Below are positions 1 to 7,596 of a DNA stretch of 33,247 bases, in pieces. The notes under the pieces are model-generated. The model did not search any database, had not been told where the DNA came from, and worked only from the letters and a program-made list of their open reading frames with translations. The stretch is from an uncultured Sphingomonadales bacterium (lineage in GTDB: Bacteria > Pseudomonadota > Alphaproteobacteria > Sphingomonadales > Sphingomonadaceae), in NCBI GenBank assembly GCA_903923465.1, contig CAIXXP010000023.1, positions 1 to 33,247 of the forward strand, written 5' to 3'. Every line of letters begins with the position of its first letter. Position 1 is the stretch's first letter. The position numbers and the translations under genes are program-made.

Positions 1-86
1 GCGGCTTGCGTCCGCACCAGATCAAATAGATCCGCCAGCGCAATTTCTTTAGCTGATTCAGGACGTAACCCCATCCCGAGCTTGAA

Positions 87-203
87 TCACAAACCAGGGT
101 CCTTGAAAAGCCCCCCCACCAGGAAATCTGCCCCGGGTACAGCGCCAGCCAGTCCCAGCAGCGACGAACTCAACATCATTGCAGTAATCATACGGTTTGT
201 CAC
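87..203 (-). CDS. Doubtful small leader-peptide ORF, possibly a broken gene
   Basis: A GTG start at 203 is preceded by GGGAGAG, a good ribosome-binding site. It opens a 38-codon frame whose first residues look like a signal peptide: Arg near the N-terminus, then a Met/Leu/Ser/Gly/Ala-rich hydrophobic stretch. A TGA at 87-89 ends it. Read through that stop, the same frame stays open to the left edge and looks protein-like (contains LRPESAKEIALADLFDLVRT). It may be a secreted protein gene broken by a nonsense mutation, a tiny real peptide, or chance. No family is recognised. Confidence 0.22.
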   Translation of the reverse strand: MTNRMITAMMLSSSLLGLAGAVPGADFLVGGLFKDPGL

Positions 204-1143
204 ACGTGCTCTCCCATTTACCATTTAATTCATAGTCTTATATTTTCACCTCACCCGGTGACTTGGCCACCATGCCGCGACGCGCGCGGCAAGTGACAAA
301 GTCCGCCAAGCATGGACGAACCCGATCCCGAATTCGGTGGAGGGCAAGGGTGCTGAAACACGGAAAAAGCCTGACGCATTAAGCCAACGTCAGTGCCGGG
401 GATCCCCCAAGGTGGTTGAAGCATCGCCGCATTTGGGCGCACGCCACCACCAAAATTCCCGCATTTATGGCTCTCACTCCTCAACGTTCTGTTCTTGCCA
501 CGGGCAATAAACCTGCCTTCAAACGCGGCCGAAGCCAGTTTTCCATCGCGGCCCCCTCATGAGGCAACGACAGGCAGATGATTTCCTGTGGAAACTATTA
601 TAACGGCCTCGCTGTCGCAAAACCGTGTAACTTGTCGCAGATGCGTATTGGAAGGCAAAATTCAAGTCAATCATATTAAGCGGCCTAATATACCGCTCCG
701 AACCTTCGACACCTCGCCACGGCAGCGGGCCATTTTGCGCCGCGCGCGCTCTTGCCGCCGGGGCGAACGCCGGTTGACCCGGCTGGCAGGAAAAGCGTAA
801 TGTACTGATATAACCTTTTATTTTTGACTGAACCGCGGCGGGAAAGGGAGCAGGTCTGCGCCGCGAGAGGCGGGGCATCCTCAACGGCGGCGGCCGCGGT
901 CGGGTTCCGCGACGGCGCCAGGGGCGCATTTGTCATCACGGTTGCGATGGATGCGGCTGGCGCGAACATCAGGGCGCAGCAGCGCGGCAATTTGCCCGTG
1001 CTCCACCGCGGATTGGCGCGGTTAACGGCGGCGAGAAGCAGCCGCGCGGCGCCGGCGGCCCCACTGCGCGGCCGGTTGGCGCGGATCAGGATCTTGCGCG
1101 AGTCACCGGAGGTATAAACCAAACCTTCCGCCCACGCCCCGCC
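204..1143. other. Gene-free stretch
   Basis: About 940 bp in which I see no convincing gene. Open frames exist on both strands (for example 685-1122 on the minus strand and 824-1117 on the plus strand), but they are Ala/Arg/Pro-rich, resemble no family and lack a good ribosome-binding site. The part around 590-700 is visibly richer in A+T than its surroundings and holds a near-perfect 19-bp palindrome, so it may be a promoter or operator zone. Remains of a decayed gene cannot be excluded. Confidence 0.5.
673..691. promoter_or_regulatory. Near-perfect 19-bp palindrome, candidate operator
   Basis: The halves ATATTAAGC and GCCTAATAT flank a central G and pair at 8 of 9 positions. It lies in the locally A+T-rich part of a gene-free stretch. 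Symmetry and setting suggest a dimeric regulator site, but there is no gene start close by on either strand that it obviously controls. Confidence 0.3.
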
Positions 1144-1488
1144 TCACCCGCCGCGCGTTTTCCTGGCTATGGTCGCGGTGAAATCGGGGTCCTTGTTCGC
1201 CACCCAATCCACGAATTTGCGCACGGCCGGATTGGCCAGCAGGCCTGCCACATCCATGCCATAGCGCTGCAACTCGGAATTGGTGAAATTGGCGATCAGC
1301 GTCTGCTGGCAAATCGGGTGCATGGGCACGGTATCGCGGCCGCCCCGGCTCTTGGGCACCGGGTGGTGCCAGACGATCATCTTGCCCATGGGGCGCCCGC
1401 ACAGCCAGCAGGGAATCACCTCCGCCGGCGCCTCGTCCTCGCTGGCCACGCCGGCATAGGGATCACGTTTCGAATCTTTGCGGGCCAT
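1144..1488 (-). CDS. HNH endonuclease-like protein, key His residues changed
   Basis: Small 114-aa protein of the COG1403-type HNH family common in alphaproteobacteria. Zinc-type Cys pair C27-x2-C30 (CWLCGRP), then WHHPVPKSRGG (H41, H42) and MHPIC (H57, C60) mark the fold. The ATG at 1488 is preferred over an upstream in-frame start at 1554 because MARKDSKRDPY is a normal start for the family and an AGGCAG box lies just upstream. From memory, relatives read HPICH-x-x-IHA after the second zinc site. Here the stretch is HPICQQTLIAN, so the two histidines expected at about positions 61 and 65 are Gln and Ile. Nuclease activity is therefore uncertain. It reads divergently from the GST gene. Its cellular role in this family is not known to me. 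Confidence 0.75.
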   Translation of the reverse strand: MARKDSKRDPYAGVASEDEAPAEVIPCWLCGRPMGKMIVWHHPVPKSRGGRDTVPMHPICQQTLIANFTNSELQRYGMDVAGLLANPAVRKFVDWVANKDPDFTATIARKTRGG

Positions 1489-1796
1489 GTGTCTGCCTGA
1501 ATTGCCGGGGTTTTCGCCTGAGCCCCCATAGCGGCGAAAACCGCATTGTCCCACCCGGCATTACCGCACCCCCGCCGCATGCCGAAATCGCCCTGCCGCA
1601 TGCCCCCCGGCTCATGCCCGCGCCGGCCGGCGAGGGAAACCGAACCCGGCACCCGGCCCGGAACATTGGTCGCCTGACGCTTGGCTCGCGGGAAATATTC
1701 CTGCTAGGCTATGGCAGCAAGGCGGGAACGCACACAAAGCGCAACGCGCGCCAGGGGATGAATCGGCATGAGCAAAACTTCCCGGGAGAATTGGGC
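1489..1796. other. Intergenic region, HNH protein / GST
   Basis: 308 bp between divergently read genes. The only promoter-like signal I see for the GST gene is TTGGCT (1681-1686) and TAGGCT (1705-1710) with an 18-bp spacer, a weak match. The region also contains in-frame upstream ATG codons for the GST (for example 1758) that I consider not to be its start. No other structure is evident. Confidence 0.35.
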
Positions 1797-2519
1797 GTGA
1801 TCACGCTTTACGGCATGGGCAGCCCCAATGTCCGCAAGATCCTGCTGATGCTGGAGGAACTTGAGGTTCCCTATCGCACGCAGCGCCTGTCGGTGTTCGA
1901 GGGCGAGCAGTTCGACCCCGCCTTCGAGGCGATCAGCCCGTTCAACAAGGTTCCGGTTCTCGTCGAGGACGGGGCAGAGGGCGAGGCGGCGCAGTCGATC
2001 TGCGAATCCGGGGCGATCCTGCTCTACCTTGCCGAGCGCTTCGGCCGGTTTCTGCCCACCGCCGGGCCGGAACGCTATGCGGTGATGCAGTGGCTCTTGC
2101 TGCAAACCAGCAACATCGGGCCGATGTTCGGGCAGTACATCCATTTCAAGCTGATTGGCGATGCCGGCAAGGGCTATTCCCGCGAGCGCTACCTCACCAT
2201 CGCCGCCCGGGCCTACGAGATCGTGGAGCAGCGGCTGGGGCAATCGCCATGGCTCGGCGGGGCCGACTATTCGATTGCCGACATTGCCACCTATCACTGG
2301 ATGATGAAGCCGGAAAACTATCGCGTCGACCGGGCGCACTGCCCGAACCTGATGCGCTGGTGCGCGGCGATTGCCGAGCGGCCGGCGGCCCGGCGCGAGG
2401 CGGAAGCCGCCGTGGCGCTGACCGCCGACGATCTGAAACTGGTCCGCGACGCGCCCGCCGACCAATTGGAACGCTTTTTCTGGCGCGACCGGCGCCCCGG
2501 CGGCATGATGCTGCCCTGA
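1797..2519 (+). CDS. Nu-class glutathione S-transferase (YfcG/YghU-like)
   Basis: 240-aa cytosolic glutathione transferase. The thioredoxin-like N-terminal domain (about 1-80) shows SPNVRK at 9-14, aligning with the T9/N11 region of E. coli YfcG, then NKVPVL (50-55) and the glutathione-binding ESGAILLYLAE (70-80). The helical C-terminal domain contains NIGPMFGQ (about 105-112) and SPWLGGADYSIADIA, typical of the nu class. Nu-class enzymes act mainly as glutathione-dependent disulfide reductases or peroxidases, so that is the likely activity; the substrate is unknown. The GTG at 1797 is preferred because GGGAG lies 8 bp upstream and the protein then starts exactly like the family (MITLYG). An aldo/keto reductase follows 60 bp downstream on the same strand, suggesting a shared detoxification role. 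Confidence 0.88.
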   Translation: MITLYGMGSPNVRKILLMLEELEVPYRTQRLSVFEGEQFDPAFEAISPFNKVPVLVEDGAEGEAAQSICESGAILLYLAERFGRFLPTAGPERYAVMQWLLLQTSNIGPMFGQYIHFKLIGDAGKGYSRERYLTIAARAYEIVEQRLGQSPWLGGADYSIADIATYHWMMKPENYRVDRAHCPNLMRWCAAIAERPAARREAEAAVALTADDLKLVRDAPADQLERFFWRDRRPGGMMLP

Positions 2520-2579
2520 GCGGCGGCCGCGAACCCCTCGTCTTTTCCCGCCTGTTCTCCCGCATGATCGGAACACCCC

Positions 2580-3653
2580 ATGACGCTCACTAATTTCCGC
2601 ACGCTTGGCCGCTCCGGCCTTGTCGTCAGCCCTTTGACGCTGGGCACCATGACCTTCGGGGCCGACGGCTGGGGCTCCGGCAAGGATGAATCCCGCGCCG
2701 TGTTCGATGCCTATATCGAGGCGGGCGGCAACTCGATCGACACGGCCGACCTCTATGCCCAGGGACGCAGCGAGGAAATGCTCGGCGAGTTCATCGCGGA
2801 AAAATCTCTGCGGCACCGGGTGGTGCTCGCCACCAAATCCGGCTTTAACCGGGGCCTTGGCAACCCCAACGCGGGCGGCAACGGCGCCAAGGCGGTCAAC
2901 GACGGCGTCGAGGCCTCGCTGCGCCGGCTGAAGACCGATCATATCGACCTCTACTGGCAGCATGTGTGGGATGTGGTGACGCCCGCCGAGGAAGTGCTGG
3001 AGACGATGGGCAACCTCGTGCGGGCGGGCAAAATCCGCTATTTCGGCCTGTCCAACGTGCCATCGTGGTATGTGGCGAAAATGGCGACGCTGGCCAGCGC
3101 CTATCGCCTGCCGGGGCCGATCGCGTTGCAGCTCGAATATTCGCTGTCGGAGCGCAATATCGAGCATGAATATCTGCCCGCCGCGCGCGAATTCGGCCTG
3201 GGGGTGCTGCCGTGGAGCCCGCTGGCCGGCGGGTTCCTCTCCGGCAAATATTCGCGCCCGGCCACGGCGGGCGAAACCGGCGAAGTGGAGCGTCCGGCCA
3301 ATGACAGCGGCCGCCTCAGCCGGCCCAACCCCTTCGGCGAGTCGCGTTTCAGCGAGCGCAATTTCCAGATCCTCGATGTGCTGCGCGAGGTCTCGGCCGA
3401 ACTGGATCGCCCGCCGGCTCAGGTCGCCCTCGCCTGGGCCTGCGCCCGACCCGGCATTTCATCGCCGATCCTTGGTGCCAGCCGGCTGGACCAGTTGCGC
3501 GACAATATCGCCTCGCTCGACATCGTGCTGAATGCGGCGCACATGGAGCGCCTCACCACGGTCAGTGCGCCGGCATCGGCCTACCCATCCAGGGTTTTCT
3601 CGCCGGCGGTGAACCGGATGGTGTTCGGCGGAACTTCCGTCAAGGGATGGTAA
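2580..3653 (+). CDS. Aldo/keto reductase
   Basis: 357-aa NADPH-type aldo/keto reductase with an (alpha/beta)8 barrel. The catalytic tetrad is visible as D54 and Y59 (NSIDTADLY), K86 (VVLATKSG) and H128 (DLYWQHVWD). The N-terminal LGRSGLVVSPLTLGTMTFG is typical of bacterial members that resemble potassium-channel beta subunits. It would reduce aldehydes or ketones to alcohols in the cytosol; the substrate is not deducible. It follows the GST gene by 60 bp and precedes the molybdenum hydroxylase operon by 90 bp, so this stretch looks like a group of carbonyl- and electrophile-handling enzymes. Start ATG at 2580 fits the family; length is normal. Confidence 0.92.
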   Translation: MTLTNFRTLGRSGLVVSPLTLGTMTFGADGWGSGKDESRAVFDAYIEAGGNSIDTADLYAQGRSEEMLGEFIAEKSLRHRVVLATKSGFNRGLGNPNAGGNGAKAVNDGVEASLRRLKTDHIDLYWQHVWDVVTPAEEVLETMGNLVRAGKIRYFGLSNVPSWYVAKMATLASAYRLPGPIALQLEYSLSERNIEHEYLPAAREFGLGVLPWSPLAGGFLSGKYSRPATAGETGEVERPANDSGRLSRPNPFGESRFSERNFQILDVLREVSAELDRPPAQVALAWACARPGISSPILGASRLDQLRDNIASLDIVLNAAHMERLTTVSAPASAYPSRVFSPAVNRMVFGGTSVKGW

Positions 3654-3680
3654 GGGGCGCCCGGCTGTGGTCTTGACCGT

Positions 3681-3722
3681 ATGGCCGGGAACCAGGCTTG
3701 CTTCGGGCTGTTTACCGGCCAT
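3681..3722 (+). promoter_or_regulatory. Leader hairpin before the molybdenum hydroxylase operon
   Basis: The perfect 8-bp arms ATGGCCGG (3681-3688) and CCGGCCAT (3715-3722) enclose 26 nt, with a possible inner CAG/CTG pairing. The structure ends 21 bp before the ATG of the first operon gene and follows a TTGACC box (3673-3678) that could be a -35 element. It could be the end-of-transcript hairpin of the aldo/keto reductase gene, although no T-run follows, or a leader structure. I see no match to the molybdenum-cofactor riboswitch. Confidence 0.4.
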
Positions 3723-3743
3723 CAACCCACAGGGTAGGCAGCG

Positions 3744-4265
3744 ATGGAAATAACGATCAACGGCTCCACCACGGCGCTGCCGCAAGACCCCCGCGTATCG
3801 CTGCTCGATTTCCTGCGCGAAGGTTTGCACCTGTTCGGCACGAAAAAGGGGTGCGACCAGGGGGCATGCGGCGCCTGCACCGTGCTGGTCGATGGCGAGC
3901 GGATCCTGTCGTGCCTCGCCCTGGCCGTACAGTTCGAAGGCCGGGACGTGGTCACCATAGAGGGGCTCTCGGCGGCGGGCACGGCCGGCGGCGAGGGGCT
4001 GCACCCGCTGCAGCAGGCGTTCATCGGCTGTGATGGTTTCCAGTGTGGCTATTGCACCCCCGGCCAGATCTGCTCGGCCGTGGGCATGGTGGCAGAGGCG
4101 AAGCGCGGCTCACCGAGCCATGTGACCGCCGACCTCGCCGCTGCCGTCACCCTGACGCGCAACGAGATTCAGGAGAGAATGAGCGGCAACCTCTGCCGCT
4201 GCGGCGCGCATAACGGCATCATCGACGCGATCCAGCAGGTGCTTTCGGCGGAGGTGCTGTCGTGA
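3744..4265 (+). CDS. [2Fe-2S] subunit of PaoABC-type aldehyde oxidoreductase
   Basis: 173-aa small subunit of a xanthine-oxidase-family molybdenum hydroxylase. The plant-type [2Fe-2S] cluster is held by C37, C42, C45 and C57 (GCDQGACGACTVLVDG). The second, helical-domain cluster is held by C101, C104, C151 and C153 (CGYCTPGQ and NLCRCG). It passes electrons from the molybdenum centre to the FAD subunit. E. coli PaoA carries a Tat export signal; none is present here, so this complex should be cytosolic. The next gene starts at a GTG overlapping the stop codon by 4 bp, showing translational coupling in an operon of small, FAD and molybdenum subunits. Confidence 0.93.
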   Translation: MEITINGSTTALPQDPRVSLLDFLREGLHLFGTKKGCDQGACGACTVLVDGERILSCLALAVQFEGRDVVTIEGLSAAGTAGGEGLHPLQQAFIGCDGFQCGYCTPGQICSAVGMVAEAKRGSPSHVTADLAAAVTLTRNEIQERMSGNLCRCGAHNGIIDAIQQVLSAEVLS

Positions 4266-5248
4266 CCCCGTTCCGTTTCGCCCGCGCCGCCGATACCGCC
4301 GATGCGCTGAGGCTGGCGGCGGGGCCAGCATCCGCCTATCTGGGCGGCGGCACCAATCTGGTCGACCTGATGCGCGAAACCGTGGCGACGCCGGGGTCGC
4401 TGGTGGATGTGACCGGCCTGTCGAACACGGTTTCGCCGACCGAGAGTGGCGGGCTGCTGATCGGCGCGGCCCTGCGGAACACCGCGCTGGCCGAGCATCC
4501 GGCCGTCCGCGCGCGCTATCCGGTGCTCTCGCGCGCGATTCTGGCGGGCGCCTCGGCGCAGATCAGGAACATGGCGACAGTCGGCGGCAATCTGCTTCAG
4601 CGCACGCGATGCGCCTATTTCTATGACGCCGAGGGCGCACGGTGCAACAAGCGCGCGCCGGGCTCGGGCTGCGATGCGCTGGAGGGCTTCTCCCGCTATC
4701 ACGCGATTCTGGGCGCCTCGCCCGCCTGCGTTGCCACCCAGCCCTCGGACATGTGTGTGGCGCTGGCCGCGCTGGGGGCGATTGTGCATGTGCAGGGGGC
4801 GGGTGGAGCGCGCACCCTTCCGTTCACCGAGCTGCACCGCCTGCCGGGGGATACACCCGAAATCGACACGGTGCTGGCGCCGGGCGATCTGATCACCGCG
4901 ATCGAACTGCCGCCGCTGCCGTTTGCCACCAACTCCGCCTATCGCAAAGTGCGGGATCGCGCGAGTTACGCCTTTGCGCTGGTCTCGGTCGCTGCCGCGC
5001 TGGAGGTAGAGGATGGCCGGGTCAGGGACGTGCGCATCGCCTTTGGCGGGGTGGCCCACAAGCCGTGGCGGGCGCTGACGGCCGAGGCAGCCCTGCGCGG
5101 TGGCCCGGCGGACGGGCCGGCATTCCACGCCGCCGCCGCCGCCGAACTGGCAGACGCCCAGCCCTTGCGCGACAATGGCTTCAAGATCGAACTGGTGAAG
5201 CGCACTCTCGTCGCCGTCCTTGGCGACCTTGGCGGAGCGGTAGCATGA
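4262..5248 (+). CDS. FAD subunit with [4Fe-4S] insertion (PaoB-like)
   Basis: 328-aa medium subunit of the molybdenum hydroxylase. FAD-binding motifs are LGGGTNLVDLM (27-37) and ATVGGNLLQRTRC (105-117). Right after the second motif an insertion carries C117, C128, C137 and C156, spaced like the loop that holds an extra [4Fe-4S] cluster in E. coli PaoB and in the beta subunit of 4-hydroxybenzoyl-CoA reductase. The C-terminal CO-dehydrogenase-flavoprotein domain follows (about 200-328). GTG start at 4262 overlaps the previous stop; the stop TGA overlaps the next ATG (ATGA). The extra cluster places the enzyme with PaoABC-like aldehyde oxidoreductases rather than ordinary xanthine dehydrogenases. 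Confidence 0.92.
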   Translation: MTPFRFARAADTADALRLAAGPASAYLGGGTNLVDLMRETVATPGSLVDVTGLSNTVSPTESGGLLIGAALRNTALAEHPAVRARYPVLSRAILAGASAQIRNMATVGGNLLQRTRCAYFYDAEGARCNKRAPGSGCDALEGFSRYHAILGASPACVATQPSDMCVALAALGAIVHVQGAGGARTLPFTELHRLPGDTPEIDTVLAPGDLITAIELPPLPFATNSAYRKVRDRASYAFALVSVAAALEVEDGRVRDVRIAFGGVAHKPWRALTAEAALRGGPADGPAFHAAAAAELADAQPLRDNGFKIELVKRTLVAVLGDLGGAVA

Positions 5249-7578
5249 GCATCATCGATTCCGCCAAGAACGCCGCGCAGGGCCTCGTGCAGGGGGCGCT
5301 GGGCAAGCTGGTGCCGCTGGCGCCCGACAGTTGGATCCCCGGCGGGCTGCCCGATCCGCTGATTGCCCGCAAGCATGGGCTTATCGGCACCCCCGTCTCG
5401 CGGCTGGATGGTCCGCTGAAGGTTCAGGGTGCCGCGCGGTTCAGCGCCGAGGTTGCGCCCGCTGGGATGGTCTATGTGGCGCTGGCCTATGCCACCATTC
5501 CCCGGGGCCGCATCGCGACGCTGGACACACAAGCGGCCGAAGCCGCGCCGGGCGTCGTGCGGGTGATGACCCACCGGAACGCGCCGAGAATGAAGCCGCC
5601 CGCCGTTTTCGGTTCATCGCCCACCGCCGCCGGCCCCAGCGACTTGCCGATCCTGCAGGATGACCGCATCCACTGGAATGGCCAGCCCATCGCGGCGGTG
5701 ATCGCCGAAACGCAGGAGCAGGCCGACCACGCCCGGTCGCTGATCCACGTCACCTATGAGGCCGGGCCATCGACCACCAGCTTTGCCGGGGCGAAAGCGA
5801 ACGGGGCGCAGATCGGGCGCTTCATGGGGCAGCCGCTGCGCAACGAGATCGGCGATGCCGAAGCGGAACTGGCCGGCGCGGCGCACCGGGTCGATCATAC
5901 CTATCGCACCCCCCGGCACTCGCACAACGCCATCGAGCCGCATGCGGCGACGATCGTGTGGGAGGGCGACATGCTGACCATCCACGACACGACCCAGATG
6001 GTGACGGCCGAGGCGCGGACGATCGCCGATGTCTTCGACCTGAAGCCGGAGCAGGTACGCGTCATCTCGCCCTATGTCGGCGGCGGCTTTGGCGGCAAGG
6101 GGCTGTGGGACCACCAGATCATCGGCGCGGCGGCGGCGAAACTGGTCGGACGCCCGGTGCGCATCACCCTCTCGCGCGAAGGCGTCTACCGGGTGATCGG
6201 CGGGCGCACGCTGAGCGAACAGCGGGTGGCCATCGGCGCGACGGCGGATGGCCATTTCAAGGCCATCATCCACACCGGCACCGCCGCCATGACGCCGCAC
6301 AACGCCATGCCCGAGCCCTTCATCTTCGCCACCCGCTCCGGCTATGCGGCGGACAGCTTCAAGCTGTCGGTGGAAACGGTGAAGATGAACATGCTGGCCA
6401 ACACCTTCATGCGCGCGCCGGGCGAGGCCATCGGCACCTTCGCGCTGGAATCGGCGATTGACGAGCTGGCGGCCGAATTGGGCATGGACCCCATTGCGCT
6501 GCGCATTCGCAACGAGCCCGACAAGGACCCGATTTCGGGCCTGCCCTTCTCCTCGCGCCATATCGTCGAGGCATGGCGCTCGGGTGCGCAGCGGTTCGGC
6601 TGGGACCAGCGCGCGCCCGAGCCCGGCACAAGGCGCGAGGGTGAGTGGCTGATTGGCATGGGCTGCGCAACCGGGACCTATCCCTATCACCGCATGCCCG
6701 GTGCCGCCGCAAGGATTACCCTGACACGCGACGCCAAGGCGATCGTCGAAATCGCCGCGCATGAGATGGGCATGGGAACCTCCACCACCACCGCGATGGT
6801 GGCGGGCGAAAGGCTTGGCCTGCCGCTGGACAGGATCGAGATCCGCTATGGCGACTCGATCATTCCCGGGGCGATCATGGCCGGGGGATCACAGCAGACC
6901 GCGGCGATTGGCGCGGCGGTGATCGCGGCGCACAACGCGCTGGTGGCCGAACTGCTCAAACTGGCCGGCAATGAATCGCCGCTGGCGGGCCTCTCGGTCG
7001 ATGAGGTCGGCAGCGAGGGCGGGGCGCTGGTCAGGCTGGACGATCCGGCATGCCGCGAAACCTACCAATCGATCCTCGCGCGGGCCCAGCGTGACACGGT
7101 CGCCGCGGCCGAGCAGGCGTCTATGCCCGTCGAGGCGATGCACTGGTCCATGCATTCGTACAGCGCCATCTTTTGCGAGGTTCGCGTCAGCGCCATCACC
7201 GGGGAAACGCGGGTCAGCCGCATCCTCGGCGCGTTCGATTGCGGCCGCATCCTCAACCCGCAGACGGCGCGCAGCCAGTTTCGCGGCGGCATCATCATGG
7301 GCCTCGGCATGGCGCTGATGGAGGAAACGCTGTTTGATGAACGCAACGGGCGCGTGATGAATGCCAACCTTTCCGAATACCACCTGCCGGTCCATCTCGA
7401 CATTCCCGAAATCGACGTGATGTGGACCGACATTGCCGACCCGCACACACCGATGGGCGCGCATGGCATTGGCGAGATCGGCATCACCGGCGTTGCGGCG
7501 GCGGTGGCCAATGCGGTCTATAACGCCACGGGCAAGCGCATCCGCGACCTGCCGATCACGCTCGACAAGCTGTTGTAG
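5245..7578 (+). CDS. Molybdenum-cofactor subunit of aldehyde oxidoreductase (PaoC-like)
   Basis: 777-aa large subunit binding the molybdopterin cofactor and oxidising the substrate, probably aromatic or aliphatic aldehydes to acids. Seen: RLDGPLKVQGAARF at about 53-66 (usual domain start), GGGFGGK at 279-285, the RAPGEAIGTFALE loop, and GIGEIG near the C-terminus with the expected catalytic Glu at 744. The start is the ATG at 5245 overlapping the previous stop; the frame stays open far upstream but would overlap the FAD-subunit gene. Compared with E. coli PaoC there are about 35 extra N-terminal residues, with an amphipathic-looking stretch (SAKNAAQGLVQGALGKLV). No XdhC/PaoD-type cofactor-insertion gene follows; instead a transporter gene converges 18 bp away. 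Confidence 0.92.
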   Translation: MSIIDSAKNAAQGLVQGALGKLVPLAPDSWIPGGLPDPLIARKHGLIGTPVSRLDGPLKVQGAARFSAEVAPAGMVYVALAYATIPRGRIATLDTQAAEAAPGVVRVMTHRNAPRMKPPAVFGSSPTAAGPSDLPILQDDRIHWNGQPIAAVIAETQEQADHARSLIHVTYEAGPSTTSFAGAKANGAQIGRFMGQPLRNEIGDAEAELAGAAHRVDHTYRTPRHSHNAIEPHAATIVWEGDMLTIHDTTQMVTAEARTIADVFDLKPEQVRVISPYVGGGFGGKGLWDHQIIGAAAAKLVGRPVRITLSREGVYRVIGGRTLSEQRVAIGATADGHFKAIIHTGTAAMTPHNAMPEPFIFATRSGYAADSFKLSVETVKMNMLANTFMRAPGEAIGTFALESAIDELAAELGMDPIALRIRNEPDKDPISGLPFSSRHIVEAWRSGAQRFGWDQRAPEPGTRREGEWLIGMGCATGTYPYHRMPGAAARITLTRDAKAIVEIAAHEMGMGTSTTTAMVAGERLGLPLDRIEIRYGDSIIPGAIMAGGSQQTAAIGAAVIAAHNALVAELLKLAGNESPLAGLSVDEVGSEGGALVRLDDPACRETYQSILARAQRDTVAAAEQASMPVEAMHWSMHSYSAIFCEVRVSAITGETRVSRILGAFDCGRILNPQTARSQFRGGIIMGLGMALMEETLFDERNGRVMNANLSEYHLPVHLDIPEIDVMWTDIADPHTPMGAHGIGEIGITGVAAAVANAVYNATGKRIRDLPITLDKLL

Positions 7579-7596
7579 CCACCCGCGCGGCGGCGC

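Noticed and set aside
685..1122. Minus-strand frame of 145 codons in the gene-free stretch
   Set aside because: Ala/Arg/Pro-rich, no recognisable motif, no good ribosome-binding site; an overlapping plus-strand frame looks equally poor.
1704..3167. A 487-codon minus-strand frame opposite the GST and aldo/keto reductase genes
   Set aside because: It crosses two well-supported genes and their gap, and its His/Gly/Arg-rich translation shows no domain.
3654..3743. Possible molybdenum-cofactor riboswitch before the PaoABC-type operon
   Set aside because: The gap is only 90 bp and shows a single simple hairpin, not the multi-helix conserved core of that riboswitch.
4642..5244. Upstream extension of the molybdenum-subunit frame
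   Set aside because: It overlaps the FAD-subunit gene in another frame and its translation is not protein-like; the ATG at 5245 fits the operon overlap.
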